Below, piece by piece: positions 53,068-62,008 of a DNA stretch of 64,000 nt (positions are counted from its first letter, which is position 1; every line of letters begins with the position of its first letter). Source of the DNA: Streptosporangium sp. NBC_01495 (GTDB lineage Bacteria > Actinomycetota > Actinomycetes > Streptosporangiales > Streptosporangiaceae); contig NZ_CP109430.1 of the NCBI RefSeq assembly GCF_036250735.1, positions 4,340,001 to 4,404,000 on the forward strand, written 5' to 3'. Under the pieces are notes generated by a model. The model searched no databases. It saw only the letters and a list, made by a program, of their open reading frames with translations, and had not been told where the DNA came from. The translations under genes and the position numbers were made by a program.

Positions 53068-54135
53068 TCAGCTCGACGCGGGACCGCGCAGCAACGGATG
53101 CGACCGCATCGCCACCTCCAACTCCCCGGGCAGCTCATCGCGGTAACGCCCCAGCGTCGCCAGATCGCTGTGCCCCAGAACCCGCCGCACCGCGTCCATG
53201 TCCACCGCGTCGGCCAGCAGGTGAGTGGCCGTGGTGTGCCGCAACCCGTGCGGCGTCACCGAACGGCGACGATCGGGATCCACCCTCCGCTGCACCCGGT
53301 CGATCACCGCCTGCACATCCCCCCGCGCCAGACGACGCCCCCGCCACGACAACAGCAACGCCTTGTCTGAGGAGGCCATCCGCCCATGCAGCAGATAAGC
53401 CTCCAGCACCAGCGCGACATCACCGGGCAGCGGCACATCCCGCGTCTTGCCCCCCTTACCGAAGATCCGCCAGTAACGCACCCCGTCGTTGGTGTAGAAA
53501 TCCTCCACGTTGGCCCGGACCAGCTCCGACACCCGCGGCCCCATCGTCGACAACATCAACACGATCAGCCCGTCACGCAACTCGGTGTGCTGATCACGCC
53601 GCCGCACCCGCCCCGCCGGCGCCGCGGCCGCCTCGGCCGCACCCGCCCCGCCGTCTCGCTCGCCACCCAGCTCACGCGCCGCGCCGATCAGCCCCCGCGC
53701 CTGCTCACGGGTGAGCGCCCGCCGCTCCGGCCGCAGCCCGCCGCGCTCCCTGGCCGTCACCGTCGCCATCGCCATCGGATTGACCTGCACCCACCCGGCC
53801 AGCACCGCGTGCTTGAACAACGCCGAGATCGACCGCCGAAACCGCGCCTGGGAGGAGGCCGACTGCGACGCGCCCGCCCGCTCCTCGGGCCGCGAGCGCC
53901 GCCGCCCGTCGGGCTTGCGGGCGAAAGCCAGCAGGACGGCGTCCACGTCCTCACCGGTCAGGTCGTCCAGCACCACCTCCTCGCCCGCCAGATCCACGAA
54001 GGTGGCCACATCACGCGCGTACACCTCCGCCGTCGACACCGACAACGCGCCGGTCAGGGTCTTGGCCCGCACCAGCTCCACGTAACGATCGGCCGACTCG
54101 CCCACACTGAGACGATTCAGATCAGCTGGCCGCAT
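53068..54135 (-). CDS. Tyrosine recombinase/integrase
   Basis: A 355-residue tyrosine recombinase: an N-terminal SAM-like core-binding domain (about 10-130) and a catalytic domain. Catalytic residues are Arg in MGPRVSELV, Lys in FGKGGKTRDVPL, HGLRH (His-x-x-Arg), His in LGHSDLAT and the nucleophile Tyr in LGRYRDELP. A 20-30 residue Ala/Gly-rich insert precedes the first Arg. The start MRPADLNRL at 54135 has GAGGGG upstream. No excisionase, replication or transfer genes flank it and no tRNA is present, so it may act like XerC/D or be an element relic. Confidence 0.9.
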   Translation of the reverse strand: MRPADLNRLSVGESADRYVELVRAKTLTGALSVSTAEVYARDVATFVDLAGEEVVLDDLTGEDVDAVLLAFARKPDGRRRSRPEERAGASQSASSQARFRRSISALFKHAVLAGWVQVNPMAMATVTARERGGLRPERRALTREQARGLIGAARELGGERDGGAGAAEAAAAPAGRVRRRDQHTELRDGLIVLMLSTMGPRVSELVRANVEDFYTNDGVRYWRIFGKGGKTRDVPLPGDVALVLEAYLLHGRMASSDKALLLSWRGRRLARGDVQAVIDRVQRRVDPDRRRSVTPHGLRHTTATHLLADAVDMDAVRRVLGHSDLATLGRYRDELPGELEVAMRSHPLLRGPASS

Positions 54136-54665
54136 GATCCCGGCGACACCCCTCCCGCATCCGGGCCGTCGTCGACGGCCGCTCACCAGCCACCAGTGCC
54201 ACGGCCCCGCCCGCCGAAACACCGCCACCCGAGCCCACCCGCCACGCCGGCGTCACCGGCGACCGCCCGGACGACACCGCCGGCCACGGCCGCGGGGGAG
54301 TGGCCCGCCCGGCAGATCACCGATCATGTTCATCCCCCCACGGTAGACGAACGCCCGCTCCCGCAGGGCCCGCGAGAAAAGTCCCGTCATCTCGCCCCGG
54401 GCGGCGTATCACGTACGGGGGAGAGGCCCTTCACCCCGGCGGGCGGACCCCGCGCGAACCACCGGCCGACCCGCCGCCTGCCCGGCCGTGCGAGGTCTCG
54501 AAGGTCCCGGGGGAAACCGAAGCGGCGGGCTATCAAATGTCATCCGGATAATGCTGAAATCACGAAACCGGCGTGAACAGTGTGTTACGGCCTGCAGGCA
54601 CCCCTACCGAACCACCGCGCCAACCGGGAAGCTGACCTCATTCCCCGCTCCCAGGGAGGACGTAC
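54136..54665. other. Intergenic region
   Basis: About 530 bp between the divergent recombinase and CBM48 genes. It is GC-rich, with no recognisable gene, palindrome or att-like tRNA 3' end; the final 100 bp are slightly AT-richer and may hold the CBM48 promoter. Confidence 0.35.
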
Positions 54666-54941
54666 ATGCTCAGGCGCACACAACTGTTCGGCCGCAAAAC
54701 CCGCGTCACCTTCGCCCTGCCCGCCGACCACCCCTCCGGCACCGTCAGCGTCGTCGGCGACTTCAACGACTGGCGGCCCGGCCTGCACGAGATGCGCCGC
54801 CGTCGCAACGGCACCCGCACGGTCTCGGTCATCCTGCCACCGGGAATCCACCGATTCCGCTACCTCGCCACCGGCGGCCTCTGGTTCGACGACGACACCG
54901 CCGACCACATCGACCACCACAGCAGCGTCATGCACCTGTGA
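54666..54941 (+). CDS. Small CBM48/isoamylase-type early-set protein
   Basis: A 91-residue protein that is essentially one glycogen-binding CBM48 fold. The marks are RVTFALPADHPSGTVSVVGDFNDW (positions about 13-36) and LPPGIHRFRYLA, followed by WFDD. Related small proteins bind alpha-glucans without catalysis; a role in glycogen metabolism or carbon sensing is inferred. AGGGAGG precedes ATG 54666. It is monocistronic. Confidence 0.85.
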   Translation: MLRRTQLFGRKTRVTFALPADHPSGTVSVVGDFNDWRPGLHEMRRRRNGTRTVSVILPPGIHRFRYLATGGLWFDDDTADHIDHHSSVMHL

Positions 54942-55117
54942 GGCGGGGGAGCGCGCTCGACGGGGGCCTTCGGCGACCTCGGTTCCCGGCTCGGCCCAGA
55001 CAGAGCCCCCAGACAGAGCCCGGTGAAGGATCCCGTACACGCTCCGGCCCGTGCCGCCCAGGCCGGAGCTGTTGATCATTTCCGGGAGGTGCGACCGCAC
55101 GTCACAGCGGGCGGCGC

Positions 55118-55642
55118 TCAGCCGACATTCGCGCGCTGCGGCCGGTGCCCGCCCGCGAGGACGTCCCGGGCGAGGGCGGCTCGCTCCCGCGCCTCCCGCT
55201 CCGTGATCTCCTGCTCGATCGCCACCCGGGCGTCGTACGTCGAACGGGCGGCGGCGATCTCGTTCTGATGCTCCTCGGTCCAGGCGACCAGCGCGCGGAT
55301 GGTGTGGTGCAGCGTCATGCCCATGGGCGTGAGCTCGTAGTCCACCCGCGGTGGCACGGCCGGATACACGGTACGGCTCACCAAACCGTCGCGCTCCAGG
55401 TGGCGCAGGGTCCGGGCGAGCATCCGCTGGCTGATCCCGTCGATCTTGCGACGCAACTCGGTGAAACGCAGGCTGCGCTGATCGAGCAGGGCGATGACCA
55501 GTAGCGACCATTTGTCGGCGACCCGGTCGAGGATCTGCCGTACCTCGCAATCCTCCCGCGTGTCCCACTGGAGAACGTCGTAGTTGCCGTCGGTATCCCC
55601 GCAGTAACCAGGGGACTTTGAAGTGCCGTCTTCCACGGTCAT
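55118..55642 (-). CDS. HxlR-family regulator
   Basis: A 174-residue HxlR-type winged-helix regulator. It carries the conserved Cys in REDCEVRQIL, DRVADKWSLLVI, and the HTH RFTELRRKIDGISQRMLARTLRHLERDG followed by the wing VPPRVDYELT. HxlR proteins often sense aldehydes, quinones or redox state. MTVEDG at 55642 is taken as start. It is divergent from an MFS gene, with which it likely forms a regulator/exporter pair. The C-terminus has an extra charged helix (EREARERAALA). Confidence 0.9.
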   Translation of the reverse strand: MTVEDGTSKSPGYCGDTDGNYDVLQWDTREDCEVRQILDRVADKWSLLVIALLDQRSLRFTELRRKIDGISQRMLARTLRHLERDGLVSRTVYPAVPPRVDYELTPMGMTLHHTIRALVAWTEEHQNEIAAARSTYDARVAIEQEITEREARERAALARDVLAGGHRPQRANVG

Positions 55643-55688
55643 CGATGGTGTCCGAAGATGCAGCTGGTTACAAGAGGGAACCGGCACT
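55604..55688. promoter_or_regulatory. Possible HxlR operator pairs
   Basis: GTAACCAG (55604-55611) has its complement CTGGTTAC at 55664-55671, and AGTGCCG (55622-55628) has CGGCACT at 55682-55688. Each pair is 60 bp apart. The region spans the hxlR start and the divergent promoter. Symmetry is the only support. Confidence 0.35.
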
Positions 55689-55736
55689 CAGATGGAGAAC
55701 CACGGCCGGTCCCACCTTTTCGAGAGGAACAAACCC

Positions 55737-57170
55737 ATGTCCACATCGAGCGGCCGCATGGACGGACGCGCTTGGGGTGTGTTGTTCGTATTGTGCGGAG
55801 CGATCTTCCTGGAGGGGATCGACGTGGCGATGCTGAACGTGGCGTTGCCGTCGATCCGGGCCGACCTGGGCCTGTCCACCGGAATGCTCAGCGGGGTGGT
55901 CAGCGCCTACGTGCTCGGCTACGGCGGATTCATGTTGCTGGGCGGCCGCATCGCCGACCTGTTCGGCCGCCGCCGAATGTTCCTGATCTGGCTGACCGTC
56001 TTCCTGGTCTTCTCCGGCCTGGGCGGGTTCGCCACCGAGGGCTGGATGCTGCTGGTCGCCCGGTTCGTCACCGGAGTCGCCGCCGCGTTCATGGCCCCCG
56101 CGGGACTGTCGCTCGTCACCGCCAACTTTCCCGAGGGCCCCCAGCGCACCAAGGCGCTGGGCGTCTACGCCGGAACGGCGGCGGGCGGCTTCTCCCTCGG
56201 ACTGGTCGCCGGTGGTCTGCTGGCCTCGCTCGGCTGGCGGTGGGTGTTCTTCGCCCCGGTCATCTTGTCGGCGGTGATCCTGCTGGCCGCCATCCCCCTT
56301 CTCAAGGAGCCCGACGCCCCCGAGCGCGACGGCGGCGGTCTCGACCTCGCCGGCGCGTTCAGCATCACCGGCGCGATGCTGCTGCTGGTGTACGGGGTGG
56401 TCCGCCTGGAGGATCCCGGCAACGGCCTGGCCGGCACGGTGGGGACGCTCTTCGCGGGGCTGGCACTGCTGGCCGCCTTCGTCGTGATCGAGCGGAGGTC
56501 GGCCAACCCGCTGGTGCGGCTGGGCATCCTACGATCAGGACCCCTGGTACGCGCCAACCTGGGGGCACTGCTGTTCCTCGCCTCCTTCGCCGGCTTCCAG
56601 TTCCTGGTCACCTTGTACCTGCAGGAGGTGCGGGGCTGGAGCACGCTGCAGACGGGCCTGGCCATGCTGGTGATCGGCATCGACACGGTTCTCGCCCCGA
56701 CCCTGACACCACGGCTGGTGAACCGGTTCGGCAATGTCCCGGTGCTGTTCGGGGGGCTGGTGCTGGCGGCCCTGTCCTACGTGCTGTTCCTGCCCGTCGG
56801 GATGGACTGGGCCTACACCGCCATGCTGCCGACCATGCTCCTGCTGGGGCTGGCCTTCTCCCTGGCCTACGGCCCGCTGACCATGGCCGCCACCGACGGC
56901 ATCGACGAACACGAACACGGCCTGGCCGGCGGTCTGCTGTACACCGCGATGCAGTTCGGTACCGCCCTCGGCCTGTCGGCGGTGACTGCGGTCAACGTCG
57001 CGGCGCTCGGCGACGGCCTCTCACCGCAAGCGGGGCTGGAGGCGCTCAGGACCGCTCTCCTCGTCCCGGTCGTCGCCGGAGTCCTCGGCGCGGTCATCAC
57101 CGCGTTCGGCCTGCGCACCCGTAGGGTGCCGGAAAGCGCTGAACCCGTCCTCGCCGAGACCTCGGCCTGA
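55737..57170 (+). CDS. MFS multidrug exporter (DHA2, 14-TM)
   Basis: A 477-residue MFS exporter. Marks are FLEGIDVAMLNVALPSI in helix 1, GGRIADLFGRRRMF in the 2-3 loop (motif A) and GLVAGGLLASLGWRWVFF in helix 5. Around 14 hydrophobic segments are seen. GAGAGGAAC precedes ATG 55737. The divergent HxlR is the likely regulator, and a flavin-type reductase follows in the same direction, suggesting an inducible detoxification operon. Confidence 0.92.
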   Translation: MSTSSGRMDGRAWGVLFVLCGAIFLEGIDVAMLNVALPSIRADLGLSTGMLSGVVSAYVLGYGGFMLLGGRIADLFGRRRMFLIWLTVFLVFSGLGGFATEGWMLLVARFVTGVAAAFMAPAGLSLVTANFPEGPQRTKALGVYAGTAAGGFSLGLVAGGLLASLGWRWVFFAPVILSAVILLAAIPLLKEPDAPERDGGGLDLAGAFSITGAMLLLVYGVVRLEDPGNGLAGTVGTLFAGLALLAAFVVIERRSANPLVRLGILRSGPLVRANLGALLFLASFAGFQFLVTLYLQEVRGWSTLQTGLAMLVIGIDTVLAPTLTPRLVNRFGNVPVLFGGLVLAALSYVLFLPVGMDWAYTAMLPTMLLLGLAFSLAYGPLTMAATDGIDEHEHGLAGGLLYTAMQFGTALGLSAVTAVNVAALGDGLSPQAGLEALRTALLVPVVAGVLGAVITAFGLRTRRVPESAEPVLAETSA

Positions 57171-57189
57171 CAACGATCGGAGAGAGCCG

Positions 57190-57687
57190 ATGGCCACCGA
57201 AGTGACGTCATTCACCGCGATCAAGGACGAGTTCGACGCCTACATCGGCGACATCGTCTACGCCACCATGACCACCGTCGACAAGAAGGGGCGTCCCCGG
57301 GCGCGAGTGCTGATCCCGGTCTGGGAGATCGTCGAAGGTCGCCCCCTCGGCTGGCTGGCCACCTACAAGACCCCCGTCAAGGCGGCACACCTGGCCGGCA
57401 ACCCGCACACCACCTTCTCCTACTGGACCCCCCGGCAGAACGCCGTCAGCATCGACACCGTCGCCCGATGGGCCGACGATCTGGAAATCAAACGGCACGT
57501 ATGGGACCTCTACCGCCAGACCAGCCCGGCAGGGGCCGGATACGACCTGGGCAACTTCTGGCGTGGGGGCCCCACCGATCCCGAGCTGCACGTGCTCCGC
57601 CTGGAGCCCTGGCGTATCCAGGTCATCCGGGGCACCGACCTGCGCAGCAGGATCTGGAAAGCCGAAGACACCGAAGACACCGCCTGA
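57190..57687 (+). CDS. Pyridoxamine 5'-phosphate oxidase-family flavoprotein
   Basis: A 165-residue split-barrel FMN- or F420-binding protein. It carries DIVYATMTTVDKKGRPRARVLIPVW (positions about 21-45), TYKTPVKAAHLAGNPHTTFSYW and VARWADD, typical of general-stress FMN proteins. It may reduce or sequester a toxic compound exported by the preceding MFS. ATG 57190 follows GGAGAGAG, 19 nt after the MFS stop. Its 3' end runs into 9- and 10-bp tandem repeats (57663-57705), including three CGCCTGACAC-like units around the stop. Confidence 0.88.
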   Translation: MATEVTSFTAIKDEFDAYIGDIVYATMTTVDKKGRPRARVLIPVWEIVEGRPLGWLATYKTPVKAAHLAGNPHTTFSYWTPRQNAVSIDTVARWADDLEIKRHVWDLYRQTSPAGAGYDLGNFWRGGPTDPELHVLRLEPWRIQVIRGTDLRSRIWKAEDTEDTA

Positions 57688-57720
57688 CACCGCCTGACAC
57701 CGCCTGATCCTGACACCGCG
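57663..57720 (+). repeat. Short tandem repeats over a gene end
   Basis: Two GAAGACACC units, then about three CGCCTGACAC-type units overlap and follow the PNPOx stop codon (57685-57687). Slippage here would change the C-terminus. A short, simple repeat with no known role. Confidence 0.6.
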
Positions 57721-57874
57721 AATTCTCGATCCGCAGCCGCCCTAACAGTGCGTACGGCCGCCGTCCGTACCGGCTTACCTTCCCCTGCGGGTGGCGGGAC
57801 GGGCCGGACGGGGCACCACCCCTCTTGTGATGGGCGGTGCCCCCCTGTTCCCGGTGCCCCGGCTACGCGGCGAG

Positions 57875-58756
57875 CTACGCCGGTCGCCTGATCGCCTCGA
57901 AAGCGCTCGGCATGCCGTCGCCACCGTGGCCGAGGGCGACCGCCCGCGTGATGATGGACTTAAAGAATTCGGGCACGTCGGCACCTATACCGCGGGCACG
58001 GCTCGTCTCGATGAGGCGATCCATCGCGTTCAGGTGGATTTCGAGCGTCTCTTCGTCGCTGGGATACTCGCCCTCGTCGATCTGCCTGGCGGCTTCGTGG
58101 AAGACCGCCTCAATGGACCTGAGGAACTGGATGGCGACCGGCAGGAACGTCGAGGCCTTGCCTGCCTCGGTGCCGACCAGGGAGAAGGCGTGAAAATAGC
58201 CGCTCAGGACGCCCCACTCCACGCCGAGAAGGCTCGAATCGTACAGCGAGGCCAAGCCATGGTCGGCCCCGAGATACGACGTGGCGCCGCCCAGATGGTT
58301 CAGCATCTCCTGCTCGGCCGAGAACACGGCCTCTGATCCACTGTAGAAGAGAACGGCCTCGGATCCCCCCACACCGCTCGGCGTGGCCATCACGGCCCCG
58401 TCGAGGTAGTGGGCGCCGCGCTCGGACGCCCACGCGGCCGCCTCGTGGGCCTGTTCCGGGGTGCCCGTGCTCAGGTGCACGAGATTGCGCCCCGCCAGGG
58501 CATCCCCGCATGAGCCCAGGACCTCGTACGCGGCGGTGTAGTCCGTCACGCAGACGATCACCGTCGGGCTCGCCGCGGCGGCCTCACGAGCGGTCGCGGC
58601 CCGGGTCGCCCCCTGAGCCACCAGCTCATCGGCCTTCTCGGCGCTACGGTTCCACACGGTGGTCGGATATCCGTTCTTCACCAGCGTCCGGGCCAGCGCC
58701 GAGCCCATCAGGCCGAGACCGATGACGGTGACGGGTGAACGATCGTTGTGGGCCAT
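57875..58756 (-). CDS. Imine-reductase-like NAD(P)H oxidoreductase
   Basis: A 293-residue 6PGDH/beta-hydroxyacid-dehydrogenase-fold enzyme. The cofactor motif GLGLMG is at 13-18, and WNRSAEKAD at 35-43 suggests NADPH. At the position of the catalytic Lys of hydroxyacid dehydrogenases it has Asp173 (LASLYDSSLLG), as in imine reductases and reductive aminases. The family C-terminal domain of all-helical type follows. The start at 58756 lies one codon after an in-frame GTG; GGGGAGGG precedes it. It is a lone gene facing the PNPOx gene. The real substrate is unknown. Confidence 0.85.
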   Translation of the reverse strand: MAHNDRSPVTVIGLGLMGSALARTLVKNGYPTTVWNRSAEKADELVAQGATRAATAREAAAASPTVIVCVTDYTAAYEVLGSCGDALAGRNLVHLSTGTPEQAHEAAAWASERGAHYLDGAVMATPSGVGGSEAVLFYSGSEAVFSAEQEMLNHLGGATSYLGADHGLASLYDSSLLGVEWGVLSGYFHAFSLVGTEAGKASTFLPVAIQFLRSIEAVFHEAARQIDEGEYPSDEETLEIHLNAMDRLIETSRARGIGADVPEFFKSIITRAVALGHGGDGMPSAFEAIRRPA

Positions 58757-59214
58757 CACAGTGCCCTCCCCTTGTCCTCAGCGATCGAGACGGCACGCTT
58801 GCGCATCTCATTCCTCCCCTGTTTGGCCACATCCGCCCGCGGGCGTACGCCCGGGCCGATGAGGCATCTCCCGCGTGAACTCGGTCCACGAACGCCTCGC
58901 CGGGACGTCCCGGCTCACATGGGCGACCACGCGGCCCCCTCGGAGTCCGTCTCGGAGTCCGTATGACCCGCTCGATGCCCGATGCTCCGCGTCCCGCGAA
59001 AAGCTCACGCGCTCGCCGAACAGTCTGGGCGACCCGGCGTCACGGAGTTAGGGGAGAAATCCCCCACTTTCCCGCGTTCCATCTGAAATCACTCTCAGTG
59101 GCCGGCATGCGCGGGAGACGTCGCGCGACCGTCCTGGCTCGAAGCCGACCCAGGCTCCACGAACGGAGCCGGGGCCCGGGGCCGGACGCGACGGCCGGTT
59201 CACCGGGTCGAGCC
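58757..59214. other. Intergenic region
   Basis: About 460 bp upstream of the imine-reductase-like gene and downstream of the LuxR/ATPase regulator. There is a 10-bp tandem duplication of TCGGAGTCCG near 58938-58960. No gene with support was found. Confidence 0.35.
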
Positions 59215-61545
59215 CTATGACGCGGCGCGCGACATCCACCAGGCCGCCACCTGCGCCCGGGAAGTACATCCAAGTTTGCGCAGAATCCGCTCGACGTGAC
59301 CCTCGGCCGTACGTTGCGCGATGACCAGCCGTTGCGCGATCTTCTTGTTCGTCAGACCCTCACTGATCAACTCCGCGATCTCGATCTCCCGGGCGGTGAG
59401 CTCCCCGGAGCTCGCCGTGGCGCGCACATCCTGGAGCGACACCTTCGCCGCCCTGTCGAGAACATGGTCGATCGTGGCCGCGGGCGTCATCTGCTCGCCA
59501 CGCTGGTACGCCTTCTCGAACGCCGCCTGCCCCAGTGATCCACGCGCGTACTCACGAGTGTCCTCGTGCGCCTCCGCCCACGCGGCGTACTGCAACAGGG
59601 AGATTCCCGCCTTGCCCCAGATCGCATGCGCCGCACCAAGCAGCCACGCCGCCGAGTCCGCGTCCTTTCGCCAGCCCGCCACCCACGACAGCGACTCCAG
59701 ACAGGCACCGATGACGGTCGGATCCTCGAAGTCGCGATTGGTCTCAAGGATCTCCTTGAGCAGGCGCGTGGCCTCATCGAGATCTCCTTGCCTGCGCCTG
59801 AGATCGGCGAGGATCCACAAGAGATACGACTGGTTCCAACGCGCGCCCCGACGAGCGCACTGCTCGATCGCCGAACCGCACAGCTCCACGCCCACGTCGA
59901 TCTCACCCAGCACACCCAGCACACCCGCCAGATCCGCGGTGACGAGCCACCGTCCCGGCAGGTCACCCACCACATCGCAACGATCACGCGCCGCGCTCAA
60001 AAGAGCCCTGGCCCCCAGGTAGTCACGATCGCAGGCGGCGGCCAACCCCAGGACATAGGTCGCGTACGCACCGCTGAGGTCGTCGCCGAGCCGCTCGGCC
60101 AGCGCACTGCCCTCCTGGCCATGGCGCCGGGCGGCTCCGATGTCCCCCTGGTAGAACCCCAGCCAACCCGCCAGCCACAACCCCCGGACCCTACCCGCGT
60201 CCGCCTCGGCGCCCCCGGGCAGGGCGGCCAGCAGGCGCTCCACATGGCGTCTGCCCTCGCTCACCGCGTGAACCAGCCAGAACGGCCAAAGATCCGCGGC
60301 CAGATGCAGACCCCTGACGGCCTCGTCCGGAGTCGTCAGGCAGTACTCGATCGCGACCCGGATGTTGTGCCGCTCAGCCTTGAGCCGCCGGCTCCAGTGA
60401 CGCTGTCCCGACTCCGCCCACCCGGCCGCCGCCCGTGCGGCGAGCGCGCCACACCAGTCACGGTGTCGCGCTCTGATCTTTTCCAGCTCGCCCGATTCGC
60501 CCAGGCGGGCACGGCCAAACTGCCGCAAGGTGTCAAGCATGCAGTAACGCACACCCGTGCTGCCGTCATCCCGGATCACAATCGATTTCTCGACAAGGCT
60601 GTGCAGACGATCCAGCAACAACTCCGATGGAAGGCCCTCGTCACAGCACACCGCCTCCGCCGCCGCGAGGTCGAAGCCACCGGCGAAGACGGTCAATCTC
60701 GCCCACAGCGTACGGTCGAGCGGATCCAGCAGGTCATAGCTCCACTCGACCATCGCCGTGAGCGAGCTCTGCCGGGCCTCACGTCCCCTGTGCCCGATCG
60801 ACAGAAGCTTGAATCGATCATCAAGACGAGCGACGATCTGCTCCACGGACAACGAGCGCATGCGAACCGCGGCCAGTTCGATGGCGAGGGGGATCCCCTC
60901 CAGATCGCGGCACAGACGCGCCACCGACAGGCCATTGCCGGCATCCAACTGGAACCCCGGGAAGACCGCCTGTGCCCGGCTGACGAACAAACCGACGGAC
61001 TCATAACGCATCAGGATCTCGGCGGACTCCCCGGCCGAGGCTTCCAGCGGCACCGTGAGCGGTGGGACCTGGAAGATCTGCTCACCCTCAACACCGAGTG
61101 GCTGACGGCTGGTGGCGAGGACCCGAAGGCTCTCGGACGCCCGGAGCAAAGTACGGGCGAGACGGGCACAGCTGTCGACCAGATGCTCACAGTTGTCCAG
61201 GACCAGCAGCCCCTGCCGGTCCGCCAGATAGTCGACCAGCGCCTCCATCCGCGACGCGGTGGACACATCCGCAAGACCCATCGCCGCGGACACCATCTGC
61301 GGGAGGAGACTCGGATCCGTCAGCGTACTGAGGTCGACGGACCAGACACCGCCGGGGAACGCCCGGTGCCTCATGCGCGCCGTATGCATGGCGAGCCGTG
61401 TTTTACCGATGCCACCGGGACCTGTCAGAGTCAGCAGCCGGCTCGGCTCAAGCAGGCGACGGACTTCGGCGACCTCCTGGCGGCGGCCGATGAAGGGGGT
61501 CAGTTCGGCGGGGAGCACGCGACTCGACCGTGAAATGTTGCCCAC
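59215..61545 (-). CDS. Large ATPase regulator with LuxR-type HTH
   Basis: A 776-residue STAND-type regulator. The N-terminal ATPase has Walker A GPGGIGKTRLA (about 42-52), Walker B QGLLVLDNCEH and a TSRQPL sensor. A middle helical-repeat region (TPR-like, from about 400) leads to a C-terminal LuxR HTH, ELTAREIEIAELISEG then QRTAEGHVERILRKLG. Such proteins integrate ligand binding and ATP switching to activate transcription of secondary metabolism or catabolism. GTG 61545 is chosen with AAGG upstream; a TTG start 17 codons earlier is possible. No obvious target operon is adjacent. Confidence 0.9.
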   Translation of the reverse strand: MGNISRSSRVLPAELTPFIGRRQEVAEVRRLLEPSRLLTLTGPGGIGKTRLAMHTARMRHRAFPGGVWSVDLSTLTDPSLLPQMVSAAMGLADVSTASRMEALVDYLADRQGLLVLDNCEHLVDSCARLARTLLRASESLRVLATSRQPLGVEGEQIFQVPPLTVPLEASAGESAEILMRYESVGLFVSRAQAVFPGFQLDAGNGLSVARLCRDLEGIPLAIELAAVRMRSLSVEQIVARLDDRFKLLSIGHRGREARQSSLTAMVEWSYDLLDPLDRTLWARLTVFAGGFDLAAAEAVCCDEGLPSELLLDRLHSLVEKSIVIRDDGSTGVRYCMLDTLRQFGRARLGESGELEKIRARHRDWCGALAARAAAGWAESGQRHWSRRLKAERHNIRVAIEYCLTTPDEAVRGLHLAADLWPFWLVHAVSEGRRHVERLLAALPGGAEADAGRVRGLWLAGWLGFYQGDIGAARRHGQEGSALAERLGDDLSGAYATYVLGLAAACDRDYLGARALLSAARDRCDVVGDLPGRWLVTADLAGVLGVLGEIDVGVELCGSAIEQCARRGARWNQSYLLWILADLRRRQGDLDEATRLLKEILETNRDFEDPTVIGACLESLSWVAGWRKDADSAAWLLGAAHAIWGKAGISLLQYAAWAEAHEDTREYARGSLGQAAFEKAYQRGEQMTPAATIDHVLDRAAKVSLQDVRATASSGELTAREIEIAELISEGLTNKKIAQRLVIAQRTAEGHVERILRKLGCTSRAQVAAWWMSRAAS

Positions 61546-61732
61546 TGACTCGTCACCTTCCTGGTCTACGGGACCGGCAGGGGAGTACCTGTCCAACTCG
61601 GCGATTGTAGTTCGGGGTGACCGGCGGCGGATCTCGTGAAGATCGGGCCGCTGACCACATACCGACCTGCGAAAACAGCCTTCAAGATCGACCCATGGCC
61701 GGTTTCGAATACGGCCCGTCGACGGTGTTCAC

Positions 61733-62008
61733 TCAGCGGGTGTCTCCCACCCCCTCCGCGGCTCCGGCAATCGCGACGGCGTGCTCGTCGGCGGTCATGC
61801 CGCGGTCAGGGTAGCGCTGGTTGAGGTCGTACTGGTCGTCAGCCCACTGCCGGTAGTCCCGCCGGACGGCGATCTCGTCGGAATCGATAACGCGGGCGAT
61901 CTCGGCCCAGGTAACCCCGGCCAACAGCGCATGGTGGACGTTGGAGGGATGGCGCACAGTACGCGCGACGCACTCCGCCAGTGCCAGCAGTTCGATGTGT
62001 TCGGCCAC
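61733..62008 (-). CDS. Small HTH-like hypothetical protein
   Basis: A 91-residue protein with a probable helix-turn-helix: LLAGVTWAEIARVIDSDEIAVRRDYRQWADDQ (positions about 29-60), then RYPDRGMTADEHAVAIAGA. Similar small HTH proteins of unknown role occur in actinomycetes, often near mobile DNA. GTG 62008 is the family-like start (AEHIELLALAECVA); the ribosome site is weak. It stands next to a gene-poor region with insertion-sequence-like repeats, so it may be a relic of a mobile element. Confidence 0.65.
   Translation of the reverse strand: MAEHIELLALAECVARTVRHPSNVHHALLAGVTWAEIARVIDSDEIAVRRDYRQWADDQYDLNQRYPDRGMTADEHAVAIAGAAEGVGDTR

Noticed and set aside
53005..54665. tRNA or att site for the tyrosine recombinase
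   Set aside because: No cloverleaf or tRNA 3' end could be found on either strand near the gene.
59566..61533. 655-codon frame opposite the LuxR/ATPase regulator
   Set aside because: Complement of an intact STAND regulator; there is no ribosome site or motif.
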